A DNA stretch of 64,000 nucleotides from Mesorhizobium sp. YIM 152430. Its GTDB lineage: Bacteria > Pseudomonadota > Alphaproteobacteria > Rhizobiales > Rhizobiaceae. Under the pieces are notes generated by a model, which was not told where the DNA came from, searched no databases, and saw only the letters and a program-made list of their open reading frames with translations. Position numbers and translations under genes: made by a program. The stretch's first letter is position 1, and each line of letters opens with the position of its first letter. The stretch covers positions 35,340 through 99,339 of the forward strand of contig NZ_JARGES010000030.1 of the NCBI RefSeq assembly GCF_029210365.1. The letters run 5' to 3'. Of the stretch, positions 53,530 to 62,845 are shown piece by piece.

Positions 53530-54002
53530 GCGGCTTCCAGTTCCAGGGCAGCAGTTCGCCGATGCGGTTGATGGGGTGATCGGCAATTCGAGCAAGAACG
53601 TCGCGCAGCCAGGCTTCGGGATCAAGCCCATTCAGCTTCGCCGTTTCGATCAGCGTCAGGATGCTTGCTGCCCGTTCGCCGCCAAGGTCGGATCCGGCGA
53701 AGAGCCAGTTCTTCCTCCCCAGCGTCACCGGCCGGATGGCGCGTTCGGCCGCGTTGTTGTCGATCTCGACCGTGCCGTCGTCGAGATAGCGGCAGAGCGC
53801 CGGCCAGCGCGTGAGCGCATAGCGGATGGCCGGCGCCGGTCCACTCTTGCCGGGTAGGCAGGCCAATTGCTGCTCAAGCCATTGCCGCAAGGCGTCAGCC
53901 TTCGGCTTCGCCTGTGCCTGGCGGACGCGATGACGGAGATTGGCGGGCGAACCGCGGATGGAGGCTTCGATGTCGTAGAGTTCGCCGATGCGACGCAACG
54001 CT
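53495..54002 (-). pseudogene. IS66 TnpC, C-terminal part
   Basis: Reads [60 protein letters not shown] and [16 protein letters not shown]. The glutamate-bearing end of the DDE transposase. Its upstream half lies on the other side of the IS256 insertion. Confidence 0.85.
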
Positions 54003-55300
54003 GGGACTGTCAGGAATTCTGTGCGCGAGGCCGGTTTCGTCATTGGCTGACGAACCTCTCGCCGAAGACAACGGCGAACTGGGTCTTGGCCTCGAACCAT
54101 TCGCGCGGCGGTCGTTTCCATTCCTCGGCCGCATGGTTCAGGACCAGATATAGCAGCTTCATGGCCGCGTCGTCACTTGGGAAGTGCCCCCTGGTTCGAA
54201 CGGCGCGGCGCAGCTTCGAGTTCAGCGCCTCGATCGCATTCGTGGTGTAGATGATCCGGCGCACGCTTTCGGGATAGGCGAAGAAGGGAACGACCTGGCT
54301 CCAGTTGCGCCGCCAGCTCTGGGTGATCGCTGGATATCTCTGGCCCCAATAGCCGGCGTCGAACGCATCGAGCGCCGCCAGGCCGGCTTCGGCGTCCTTG
54401 GCCCGGTAGATCGCGCGCAGCGCCGGCACGACGGGTTTGCGGTCCTTCCACGACACGAACTCGAGCGAATGGCGGATCAGATGCACGATGCAGGTTTGGA
54501 CCACGGTCTGGGGAAAGACGGCGTTGATCGCTTCGGGAAAGCCCTTCAGGCCGTCGACGACGGCGATCAGGATATCGCCGACACCGCGGCTCTTCAGTTC
54601 GTTCATGACGCGCAGCCAGAACTTGGCGCCTTCCGTCTGCTCGATCCAGATGCCCAGAATCTCTTTCGCGCCGTCGGGCAGGATGCCGAGCGCGATGTAG
54701 ACGGCCTTGTTGCGAACGAAGCCCTCACCCCTGATCTTGACCCGGATCGCGTCGAAAAAGACCAAGGGAAAGCAGGCATCGAGCGGCCGGCTCTGCCATT
54801 CGGCAACCTCCTCCAGGACGGCGTCGGTGACAGCCGAGATCAGGTCCGGCGATACGTCGATACCGTAGAGTTCCTCCAGATGGCCGCGGATCTCGCGCAC
54901 CGTCATGCCGCGCGCATACATGGAGATGATCTTGGCATCGAAGTCTGGAAAGCGGCGCTGGTATTTGGCGATCAGCTTCGGATCGAAGCTGCCGGCCCGG
55001 TCGCGCGGGATCGACAGCGTCATCTTCGACGTGCCCGTCGGCACCGACTTCCTCGAATGCCCGTTGCGCCGATTGGCGGCCCCCTCAACGCGTTCATCCT
55101 CAAGGTGCTTGTCCAACTCGGCGTTCAGAATCCGCTCCGAAAGCGCCTTCTTCAGATCGTCCAGAAGACCGTCCCTGGCAAAAACCTCATTCGGATCGCG
55201 GCCAGCAAGGAGCTGGTCCAGTAGTTCTTTCTCGATAGCCATGTGATGATTCTCTCCTTTCCATCATCATGGCCTCGCGCACAGAATTCCTGACAGTCCC
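54003..55300 (-). mobile_element. Complete IS256-family insertion sequence
   Basis: Both ends carry a perfect 30-bp inverted repeat beginning GGGACTGTCAGGAATTCTGT (54003-54032 and, inverted, 55271-55300). The transposase fills the interior. Flanks CAACGCT (53996-54002) and CAGCGCT (55301-55307) are a near target duplication with one mismatch; IS256 elements usually make 8 or 9 bp. Confidence 0.88.
54040..55242 (-). CDS. IS256-family transposase
   Basis: A 400-residue mutator-type DDE transposase, full length. Features are [20 protein letters not shown] (first Asp), [20 protein letters not shown] (second Asp, in the family signature), [19 protein letters not shown], and [20 protein letters not shown] with the catalytic Glu. 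Intact with both terminal repeats, so this copy could be active. Confidence 0.93.
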   Translation of the reverse strand: MAIEKELLDQLLAGRDPNEVFARDGLLDDLKKALSERILNAELDKHLEDERVEGAANRRNGHSRKSVPTGTSKMTLSIPRDRAGSFDPKLIAKYQRRFPDFDAKIISMYARGMTVREIRGHLEELYGIDVSPDLISAVTDAVLEEVAEWQSRPLDACFPLVFFDAIRVKIRGEGFVRNKAVYIALGILPDGAKEILGIWIEQTEGAKFWLRVMNELKSRGVGDILIAVVDGLKGFPEAINAVFPQTVVQTCIVHLIRHSLEFVSWKDRKPVVPALRAIYRAKDAEAGLAALDAFDAGYWGQRYPAITQSWRRNWSQVVPFFAYPESVRRIIYTTNAIEALNSKLRRAVRTRGHFPSDDAAMKLLYLVLNHAAEEWKRPPREWFEAKTQFAVVFGERFVSQ

Positions 55301-55893
55301 CAGCGCTTCCTCCGCAATCGGCGCCGGCCCGGAGACGGTCAGTTCGAAGAACTTGCGCCGGGCATGGGCCCAACAGGCCGCCTCGACGACAGCGCTCTCG
55401 TCGTCAGGTGTAGCCCGCGATACAGGTGCTTGAAGCCGGCGTAGCCGTCGGCATGAAGGACACCGCGGAACGCCTTCAGGTGCGTCTGTGGATGCACGCC
55501 CCTGCGGTCGCCGCTGTACAGGTAGCAGACGGCCGGCGGCGCAGCGCTCGCCCAGGGGCGTTCATCGCGCACATAGGTCCACAGCCGTCCCTGCTTGGTG
55601 CGCCCGCGGCCCGGATCGAGAACCGGGACCGGTGTGTCATCGCCATGCAGCCGGGTGCCGGCAAAGACATGGGCACGCACCGCTGCGACAAGTGGCTCCA
55701 TCAGGGCCGCCGTCCGACCGACCCAGTCGGCCATGGTCGAGCGGGCGATCTCGACCCCTTCGCGCGCGTAGATCGCCGCCGCGCTCAGCCTCGGATCTGA
55801 GGCCTCTTCCAGGATGCGCAGCTTGTCCTCATCCGACCATTGCCGCCGGCGCTCACGACCCGTGATGATCTCCATCCGTCCCATCGTTCCGTC
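55301..55893 (-). pseudogene. IS66 fused TnpA start and TnpC middle
   Basis: The minus strand begins MEIITGRERRRQWSDEDKLR, the start of IS66 TnpA, but after EASDPRLSAAAIYAREGVEI joins TnpC (ARSTMADWVGRTAALMEPLV, HGDDTPVPVLDPGRG). TnpB and the rest of TnpA are deleted. A frameshift follows after GYAGFKHLYR, and the sequence then continues as TnpC (FFELTVSGPAPIAEEAL) up to the IS256 insertion. Confidence 0.8.
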
Positions 55894-56015
55894 GCTAACT
55901 TCGAAAATTGATGCGAAATCAGCTCCGAAACCTGGACCAGAAACCCGCCGGCACAAACCCCAACTCACCGGACGCTTACGCTCAAAGGCGGTTATGATAC
56001 GGCCAAAAAACGATG

Positions 56016-56324
56016 TCAAAACCTTTGGGGCCTCAGCACGGTTGCGTGCGTCTCGACCCACACCATTTTGTAAGAAGTGAGGAATGGTTCAACAGCGAGC
56101 TGAAACTGCATGGCCTTTTCTTCCGTCGTAACAGTCCAGAAAAGAACCTTGGTGTCCGCTCCTGCCACCAGATCTTCCGACCACGCGCCTTGCCGCCCCA
56201 CCCCTGCGAGAGTGGGTAGTATAGTGTAACCGGAAATTCCCGCAGCTTCAGCAAAATCAGCCAATCTTGGTATGAGCGGGGCATCGAGAAGCACTTCTAT
56301 CTTGCGATGTCTGACTTCGGTCAT
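56016..56324 (-). CDS. sbtB: PII-like protein SbtB
   Basis: A 102-residue ferredoxin-like fold protein (RHRKIEVLLDAPLIPRLADF, SGYTILPTLAGVGRQGAWSE, KVLFWTVTTEEKAMQFQLAV). Its length and Gly-rich middle loop match the PII-like regulators paired with SbtA. It overlaps the sbtA stop by four bases. In cyanobacteria SbtB binds adenine nucleotides and controls SbtA. Confidence 0.82.
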   Translation of the reverse strand: MTEVRHRKIEVLLDAPLIPRLADFAEAAGISGYTILPTLAGVGRQGAWSEDLVAGADTKVLFWTVTTEEKAMQFQLAVEPFLTSYKMVWVETHATVLRPQRF

Positions 56325-57274
56325 GGTTGCAATCCACTAGCCATGATGGTGTAGAACGGAATACCGAGCGTGAGATTGAACGGGAACGTGATTGCGAGCG
56401 ACATGGTCAGATAGATGCCGGGATCGGCTTCCGGAAGAGCAAGGCGCATAGCAGCAGGCACTGCGATGTAGGAGGCACTGCCTGCCAAAGTTCCCAGAAT
56501 TGCAACCGATCCCGGATCCAACCCGGCTATTGTTCCCGCCAGCACGCCGATCGTGCCATTGAAGACTGGGATGAAAATAGCCAGTGCGACCATTCGTGGT
56601 GTCAGGACTTGCGATCCGCGTAACCGTCGTGCGGCAACCAGACCCATGTCCAACAGGAAGAGGCATAGCAGCCCTCGAAAGCCACTTTCGAAAACGGGTG
56701 CAATGCTCGCGAACCCAGATGGCCCGATCGTGAGTCCTACAGCAAAGCTTCCCGCCAGCATAACAACTGAACCGTTGAGGAGCGTTTCCCGCACGAGGTT
56801 TGTCTGGCTACCGGATTTGGCAAACCCCCTTGAGCGGGCTAGCATCAGACCAACGACAATGGCCGGTGTTTCCATCAGAGCCATCACAGCGACCATGTAG
56901 CCCTCAGCGGAAAGTCCTGAAGCCGGCAGAATCTCGACAGCGGTGACAAATGTGACTACGCTGACGGAGCCATAGTGAGCTGACACCGCCGCCGCGTTGA
57001 TCCGGTCTATCCGCCCGAATTTCTGAAGCATCCAGAAGGCCGGTAGAGGCAATGCGCAACTGAGAACCATGCCCACCCCGGCAGCAATCAACATGTCGCT
57101 CGAAAAGCCGACTTCGGCAACCTCAATGCCACCCTTCAACCCGATCGCGGCCATCAAATAGAGGGACAGTCCTTTAGCGACCTGTTCCGGAACGGAAAGA
57201 TCGGATCGGCCAAAGCCGGCCGCCATACCCAGAACGAAAAAGAGAATGATCGGCGACAGGAGCTGTGACAGCAT
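56321..57274 (-). CDS. sbtA: Sodium-dependent bicarbonate transporter SbtA
   Basis: A 317-residue protein with about ten helices and two inverted halves. Conserved elements are LYLMAAIGLKGGIEVAEVGF, AAAVSAHYGSVSVVTFVTAV and AILGTLAGSASYIAVPAAMR. It imports bicarbonate with sodium in the family. The ATG at 57274 gives the usual N terminus (MLSQLLSPIILFFVLGMAAG); upstream codons are not conserved-looking. Paired with sbtB. Confidence 0.88.
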   Translation of the reverse strand: MLSQLLSPIILFFVLGMAAGFGRSDLSVPEQVAKGLSLYLMAAIGLKGGIEVAEVGFSSDMLIAAGVGMVLSCALPLPAFWMLQKFGRIDRINAAAVSAHYGSVSVVTFVTAVEILPASGLSAEGYMVAVMALMETPAIVVGLMLARSRGFAKSGSQTNLVRETLLNGSVVMLAGSFAVGLTIGPSGFASIAPVFESGFRGLLCLFLLDMGLVAARRLRGSQVLTPRMVALAIFIPVFNGTIGVLAGTIAGLDPGSVAILGTLAGSASYIAVPAAMRLALPEADPGIYLTMSLAITFPFNLTLGIPFYTIMASGLQP

Positions 57275-57417
57275 TAGCGGAACTTCTATTGCGAGATCTC
57301 TACCGTAGAAGCACCAGCTGAGGGTCTGCAAGCCGTTCGACCATCAAGCCAAAATTTTCTATCCCAAGGAACCACGGCAACGGCTCGTTGTTACCCTCGA
57401 GATCAAGCGAGGTTAGT

Positions 57418-57618
57418 ATGAGCGATGACCCTTCACTCGCGCCTGCTTTAGAGAGAAAACTCGAGGACGCGATAATTGACGAGTTGCGGCGACAGGTCGA
57501 AGAGGACTCCCAGGCCCTGTCGTTTGAACATGAACCCGGGCGATTGAATGTCCAGGGGGAGATCGATCTTGATGCGCTGATGATGGTCATAGTCGGATCG
57601 GTAGCGGGAGGCCCTTAG
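57418..57618 (+). CDS. Small acidic hypothetical protein
   Basis: A 66-residue protein (MSDDPSLAPALERKLEDAII, ending LDALMMVIVGSVAGGP). It has a helical first half and a short beta-like segment (RLNVQGEIDLDAL). Composition supports a real gene; the family is not known to me. It is divergent from sbtA. Confidence 0.55.
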   Translation: MSDDPSLAPALERKLEDAIIDELRRQVEEDSQALSFEHEPGRLNVQGEIDLDALMMVIVGSVAGGP

Positions 57619-58093
57619 AGCAGTATTTCTCAACGACGCCGAGCTGGACGTGCTCGCCTCTTGGCGCATCGTCCATCCGACGGTTCTTTTGGCCAAGTTG
57701 TTAAAGGTCGAGGACTCATCAACAGAGTAGCCGCTCGCTGTTCATACATTGATCACACCGCCCGGCGTCCACGCCGCCAGGAAAGAAGGGACGTTATATC
57801 CTGGCGGCTCGGAGCATGGCCCCACGCACTGAGCACGCGTCGGGTACCGCAATAAGAATTATCATTTCGGAAGGTTCCCGCCGGGCCGAGAGTGCCGCAG
57901 AATTTTCATCGACGCAATGTGCACAATCAGGAGGTTTCCGTAAAAAGGCCCGCGAAGCGGTGAGCGTTTCGCGCGTTGGCTCCACCAAGCGCAACGCGTC
58001 TAATTCATCGCTCACTAAAATGCGACCGCTGATCTTCACTGTCCGGTAGTACGTTCACCTGATCGTCGCGGATTGGGTTTGAGGATCGGCATA
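57619..58093. other. Spacer before the Tad pilus gene
   Basis: About 470 bases; no gene or clear repeat recognised. Confidence 0.4.
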
Positions 58094-59356
58094 ATGTTGA
58101 AGCGCTTTGCAATATCGGAGAGCGGCAATTTCGCGGCGATCCTCGCCATCGCCGCGATTCCGGTGGTAACGGCTGTGGCCGGCGCGATCGATGTCGCCGA
58201 GACGCAGCGCAAGGCGTCGCAGGTTCAGCAGGCACTCGACGCCACGGCGCTCGCAATGGCCAACCTTGAGATGAATGGGACAGTGCCGACCGACGGTCAG
58301 GCCGAAGCCTATTTCCAGGCTAACCTTTCCAGCTGGTCAGGCGCTTATCCCGATTTCAGCTACGTCGCGCCGACGAACCAGGACAGTTTTGCTGCCCTCA
58401 TCGAAGACCTGCAGGCGCAAGCCATCCTTGGCGCAGCGGCCGAGGGTGAACTTGTCCGAGGCGTTACCGCTTCGTTCCGGCATGAGGGCATGACGTCGTT
58501 TTCCGGCAAGTGGAATGTGACGCGCCAGGCGAGCGTGCGCATGGCGGCCGGATTGCCCGCCTGCATTCTGGCGCTCAACGAAACCGCCGCGTCGGCCATC
58601 AAGATCCAGGGCTCGACGGAAGTCACCATGGCGCATTGCGTCCTGGCGGCGAATTCGAATGCGCAGGGCGCGATCTCGCGTGGTGGCTCCGCGACGGTCG
58701 ATGCCGAATGCGTGACGACCGTCGGGACGGTCAGCGGGTTCGAGACGAGCCTCGCCGACCTTAAATGCGACGCACCGCTCGAACGGCGCTGGAGCAGCAC
58801 CGATCCCATGAAGGACGTCGCCATACCGAGCTATACGAGTTGCCAGAAAGCCGTCGGCACCGGCAAGGCAAAGTCGCTGAAGCCAGGCACATATTGCAGC
58901 GAACGCATTTCCGGCGACGTCGTGATGGAGCCCGGCACCTATATCCTGCGCGGCGGCAGCATCAGCCTGAACGGCAACGGCTCGCTCGCCGCGCCCGGCG
59001 TTACTTTCTTCCTGCTCGATGACGCGAGCATGTCCATCGGCGCAAACCAGCTTGTCCAGCTTTCGCCGCCGACCAGCGGGCCATATGAAGGCATCAGCAT
59101 CTACCAGGAGCAGGGCAATACCAATGCCCTGCAGATCCTGGGCACATCCGGTTCGACGGTTTCGGGCATCATCTACGCGCCATCCGCGCACGTGCAGTTC
59201 GCAGGCAACGCCACTGCCAATGCAGCTCCCGAATGCCTCCGCGTCATCGCCGACACGATCGAGCTGACCGGCAATTCGACATTCGAGAGCGACTGTGAAG
59301 ATGAGTTTGCGGGCCGCAAGATCGAAGCCGAGGTCTCGCTCTCCCTGATCCGATAA
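58094..59356 (+). CDS. TadE/TadG-type pilus assembly protein
   Basis: A 420-residue protein. The N-terminal TadG-like motif is SESGNFAAILAIAAIPVVTA with VAGAIDVAETQRKASQVQQA immediately after; a single helix anchors it to the inner membrane, with the rest in the periplasm. Cys-rich repeats and a beta-helix-like region (PGTYILRGGSISLNGNGSLA) follow. Other Tad genes are not present, so this is a separate TadG-like gene. Confidence 0.83.
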   Translation: MLKRFAISESGNFAAILAIAAIPVVTAVAGAIDVAETQRKASQVQQALDATALAMANLEMNGTVPTDGQAEAYFQANLSSWSGAYPDFSYVAPTNQDSFAALIEDLQAQAILGAAAEGELVRGVTASFRHEGMTSFSGKWNVTRQASVRMAAGLPACILALNETAASAIKIQGSTEVTMAHCVLAANSNAQGAISRGGSATVDAECVTTVGTVSGFETSLADLKCDAPLERRWSSTDPMKDVAIPSYTSCQKAVGTGKAKSLKPGTYCSERISGDVVMEPGTYILRGGSISLNGNGSLAAPGVTFFLLDDASMSIGANQLVQLSPPTSGPYEGISIYQEQGNTNALQILGTSGSTVSGIIYAPSAHVQFAGNATANAAPECLRVIADTIELTGNSTFESDCEDEFAGRKIEAEVSLSLIR

Positions 59357-59390
59357 GAGTCAGTGCCGACACTGCTCATGAGTGTCGCGC

Positions 59391-59605
59391 GATGCGTCTG
59401 ACGAGGATCATGACGGCTGCGGCGTAGAGGAATGCGGTGGCAGATTCGATGATGGCCTCCGCGTCCTTCCAGAGCCTTCGGTTGCGGCTGATCCAGGCGA
59501 AGAAGCGTTCGACCACCCATCGCCTCGGCTGTACGGCAAAGCCGACCTGATCGGGCTTCCGCTTGACGATCTCGACGGCGAGGGAGCTGGCTTCCGCGAC
59601 GCGCG
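59391..59605 (-). pseudogene. IS5-family transposase C-terminal fragment
   Basis: Minus strand VEIVKRKPDQVGFAVQPRRW, then VVERFFAWISRNRRLWKDAE and LYAAAVMILVRRIARHS. The end of an IS5-group transposase; the N-terminal two thirds are replaced by the pRiA4b-like fragment. Confidence 0.72.
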
Positions 59606-59606
59606 T

Positions 59607-59721
59607 GATCGCGTCGCCCGTATCAAGATCCAACTGGATGACTGGCGCCCGCTATCGGGCGGCGCGTCGAGGTCGTGGCTCATGCGACCAATCTGGCAGA
59701 TTGCGTCGTCCAGTTCCACGG
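59607..59721. repeat. Rearranged copy of the pRiA4b ORF-3 gene start
   Basis: 59607-59674 (RVARIKIQLDDWRP on the plus strand) is nearly the same as 34797-34865. 59675-59721 is the reverse complement of 34747-34793, which lies just upstream of that gene's ATG. Two adjoining segments thus occur here in inverted relation. Confidence 0.75.
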
Positions 59722-60041
59722 TAAGGGTTCTGACATCCGATTCGAACATCAACATGAGGCCATAACCTCGAAAAGGACCATGACCCGGCACGGACTGTAA
59801 CCCGGCGTGCAAAATTGGACCACGGACAGAACGGGCACTGAACCCCGCAATGAACGGGCTCATTGACGTCCACACCTGTCAACGCATCTACCAACCGTTA
59901 TTGAGCGAGGCCGTGAATGCGGGCACCTTCCTGGCCACGACCCAAAGAAACTCGAGGAGGCCCGCAGGCAATTGTACGCAACACCAAGGCCATCTTCGCG
60001 CCCAATCCGATCAGGGCTTCGGTAGCGGAGGTTTTTTGTGG
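59722..60041. other. Spacer, probable IS debris
   Basis: About 320 bases with no family recognised. Confidence 0.35.
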
Positions 60042-62372
60042 TCAAAACTGTTTTTTCAATCCGATGGCAAAGGACGTATTGTGCGCTCCGCTAGCCCAAA
60101 AATCTGAGTTCAGGTTTGTGGTGAGATCGAAATCGCTGAATGCTTTCGTCGTGTAGCTTAATCCAGCTCTCATGGGCATATCCGTCTCGCGCAGATCGAA
60201 CCTCACTTGCTCGAAGGTGATCAGACCATCCTGGCTCCGCGACGTCGGCACCCGCGCCGTAGCCGATCCGGCGATCGCTGTGGGCAAAACGCCGCCATAA
60301 AGCGTGATCCGATCATCGTCGTTCAACAGCTGTCGTCGCGATGCGGAGAAGCCGATGCTTCCATGCATGAATGGATCATAGGTAATGAGATTACCCTCAC
60401 GTGTATCCACATCGCCAACCCCCACCTCAGCGAAGCCCGTTACTGACCAGTCGCCTACTGAGGGAAAAGTTAAACCAATCGCCGATGCCACATTCGAACT
60501 GCCAAGAGCCGCCACGAACGGGCCGTTAGCAACGGATCCAAAGAAGCTGTTCGCATACCCCCCTGACAAAGTAAATTCAACGCTGAGCGCCTCATGATTC
60601 GTTAAGCGGGACATGCTGAAGGAGATGGCATCTCCCTGCGGGTTTTTCTCCATTTGGCCCGAATACTGAAAAAACTTGTTCTCGCTTATGGGCATCAAAC
60701 TCGAAAACCGCGTCGCTCCGTCTACGTTTTGATGAGCTTGAGAGAAAAAAAGCTTCGCCGTGGCTGTGTCCTCGAGAACGCGCATCTCAGAATCAACTTG
60801 GCTGAAACCAAAACTGAGAGCTTCCATGCTGCTAGCAAGCGCCTCAGACGGGTTCGCTTGGAAATGCGATGCGTGCGCCGTCGTCGTCAGCTCCTCACCT
60901 TTGACGTAGAAATCACCCCCCAATTGGTCGAGGAGCATGACGGCGCGGCCGGCCAAGGCTCTCTTGAGACTCGTTCCTACAATCGGAGCAGTCCCCTGCA
61001 AACCGCCACCTACGGAATGACGGGGTGACGTAGCTACATGATGGCCTGTCGCAACTGCCAAGCCTCCGACTGGAGCAAGTGCGGCGGCCATGTCAGGAAC
61101 ACCGAGCCCATAGAGGCTGGAAATAGGTCGCGAGACGTTCGCGCCAAACTGGACGCTTCCCGAGACTGACTGTTGGAAAGCGCTCCAGTCATTTTGGGCC
61201 GTAGCGAGGAGACGCGTCGTTAATTCCTGCGGCGCAAGCTGCGGAAACGCTTGCGCGAGAAGCGCGATCTGGCCTGAGATCTGCGGCGCCGCAAAGGACG
61301 TTCCAGTCATTGTCCCATAAGAAGTATCGCTAGATGCAGTCGGGGCATGGACTGTCCCATTGGCCGTCAGGCAAAACGACGCCGCTGATCCACATGGTGC
61401 TGAAATCAGATCCGAATCGAGAATCTTGCCGCTGTCGCGATCAACTGAAAAAAGTGCATTGGCGGCAACGATCCACGCCCCTTGTAGCTCTGGGACGAAG
61501 AGTGGAAGTGCCGCCCAGGCATCGACGTCCCCAAGCGACTCTTCGTTTGCGTTAGCAAAAACCACAACGCCGTTCTGTTGGAAGGTCCTATAGGATGCGA
61601 ACAAGTCGGCCCACTGGCCGGATGAGCCGCCGAGTCGGCTTGGCAGATAGTTGGCATAGGTCGATGCGCCAGAGGCTTGGTAGGCAGCTTGCTCGTCGGA
61701 AGCTGCGACCTTGCTTGCCCAACCCCAGGAATTGTTCTGCACCTTGGCACCATTCGCCGACGCGTCCAAAGTGGCTCCCGTCAGGTGGCTGAGAAGATTC
61801 GACGACGAAACATTGCCAAAAGAGGTGAGATGCAGCGCTGAGTTTGGCGCTACGCCCATTATCCCCCTCCCATCGGTGTTTGCTGCGGCGATCGCGGCAA
61901 CCGACGTGCCATGTTGTTCGACTTGTAAGCTTGGTGCAGAGCCGAGATAGGTTCGGATCTCTTTGTTTGCGAATTCCTGGTGCGAGATACGAAAACCGTC
62001 GTCAACGACGGCAATTAGCTGACCATCGCCTCGAACAGACTTGCCGTGAGCAAGTGTGGCGGTATGCGCGAAATGAATGTTCTGAAGCACATAGGGAGAC
62101 GAATTCGTACAATTCGCGGCAACATAATTGGCACAGGCTGGAGCGACACCGAGCTGCTGACGGACAGTATTCTCTTCGAGCAGGCTCAGCCCCACAGCCG
62201 TGAATTCCGCATTGCTTTTGTAGCGTGCGGCCGCCTCAGGATTCAGTATCGGATACTCACTGGGCGTGGGCTGAGGATCGGGCGGTGCGGAGGAAACTGT
62301 CTCGGAACCGCCTCCTTCACATCCGGACAAAACTGCAATGCAAACCGCTCCCGAAAGAAGGGAATACCGCAT
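60042..62372 (-). CDS. Subtilisin-like autotransporter protease
   Basis: A 776-residue S8 serine protease. Residues 1 to 18 form a lipoprotein signal with Cys18 in LSGCEGG. The catalytic triad is D124 (LIAVVDDGF), H154 (EQHGTSVAAI) and S359 (GTMTGTSFAAP). The C-terminal 250 residues are beta-rich and end in IGLKKQF, as for an outer-membrane barrel with a terminal Phe. The protease would be exposed at the cell surface. No accessory genes flank it. Confidence 0.87.
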   Translation of the reverse strand: MRYSLLSGAVCIAVLSGCEGGGSETVSSAPPDPQPTPSEYPILNPEAAARYKSNAEFTAVGLSLLEENTVRQQLGVAPACANYVAANCTNSSPYVLQNIHFAHTATLAHGKSVRGDGQLIAVVDDGFRISHQEFANKEIRTYLGSAPSLQVEQHGTSVAAIAAANTDGRGIMGVAPNSALHLTSFGNVSSSNLLSHLTGATLDASANGAKVQNNSWGWASKVAASDEQAAYQASGASTYANYLPSRLGGSSGQWADLFASYRTFQQNGVVVFANANEESLGDVDAWAALPLFVPELQGAWIVAANALFSVDRDSGKILDSDLISAPCGSAASFCLTANGTVHAPTASSDTSYGTMTGTSFAAPQISGQIALLAQAFPQLAPQELTTRLLATAQNDWSAFQQSVSGSVQFGANVSRPISSLYGLGVPDMAAALAPVGGLAVATGHHVATSPRHSVGGGLQGTAPIVGTSLKRALAGRAVMLLDQLGGDFYVKGEELTTTAHASHFQANPSEALASSMEALSFGFSQVDSEMRVLEDTATAKLFFSQAHQNVDGATRFSSLMPISENKFFQYSGQMEKNPQGDAISFSMSRLTNHEALSVEFTLSGGYANSFFGSVANGPFVAALGSSNVASAIGLTFPSVGDWSVTGFAEVGVGDVDTREGNLITYDPFMHGSIGFSASRRQLLNDDDRITLYGGVLPTAIAGSATARVPTSRSQDGLITFEQVRFDLRETDMPMRAGLSYTTKAFSDFDLTTNLNSDFWASGAHNTSFAIGLKKQF

Positions 62373-62845
62373 CGTACCCTCGAACTATTCTGACGCCCCA
62401 TCTTCCCTAGAGAACAATTTTGCCTCTCTCGGTCCATCGGCGTGCGGGCAAATAGGTAGCAGTCCGCGAAATCGAGCGCTCTGTGTGACACGTAGACCAC
62501 ATTTCTCGAATCGAGCCTTCAGGTTAGCCCACCACCCGTAAGCATGGATCACGAGAGTTTTTGGATCCGAATTGCCGAGGCATAGAGCTTAGGCCGTAGA
62601 TCTGTAATTTGCAGAGCTTGGCGGTGTTTCCCTTGAGGGTTTCAAGGATCTGTCCGCACTGATGGCTGCAAGCAGCGATCGTGCTGTATCGGGTTTCACA
62701 AGGCCGAACGTTGCATTGACTCGAAGCGGGCTTTCTGGCCCATCCGGTAACCTTCGCAGATCGTCCGTCCCTGCGTTCCCTCTCGGGACACCGCCCTCGG
62801 ATCAGCTATCTTGCTTCACCGCTGGCAATCAGATTCTATCGCACC
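62373..62845. other. Spacer downstream of IS110 CDS
   Basis: No protein gene recognised. Part probably belongs to the non-coding end of the IS110 element. Promoter of the protease would lie at its left end on the minus strand. Confidence 0.4.

Larger units (their letters stand above)
52821..55987 (-). mobile_element. IS66-family element with passenger gene and IS256 insert
   Basis: The element runs from 52829 to 55979. Ends are inverted repeats GTAAGCGTCCGGTGAG (52829-52844) and CTCACCGGACGCTTAC (55964-55979). The flanking 8-bp sequence GCTCAAAG is repeated exactly at 52821-52828 and 55980-55987, the target duplication expected for IS66. Inside, in minus-strand order, are a fused tnpA-tnpC start, an IS256 element, the rest of tnpC and a yecA-like gene. 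tnpB is missing, so the copy is defective although its ends are intact. Confidence 0.88.

Noticed and set aside
54184..55224. A 346-residue plus-strand frame opposite the IS256 transposase
   Set aside because: Antisense of a conserved transposase.
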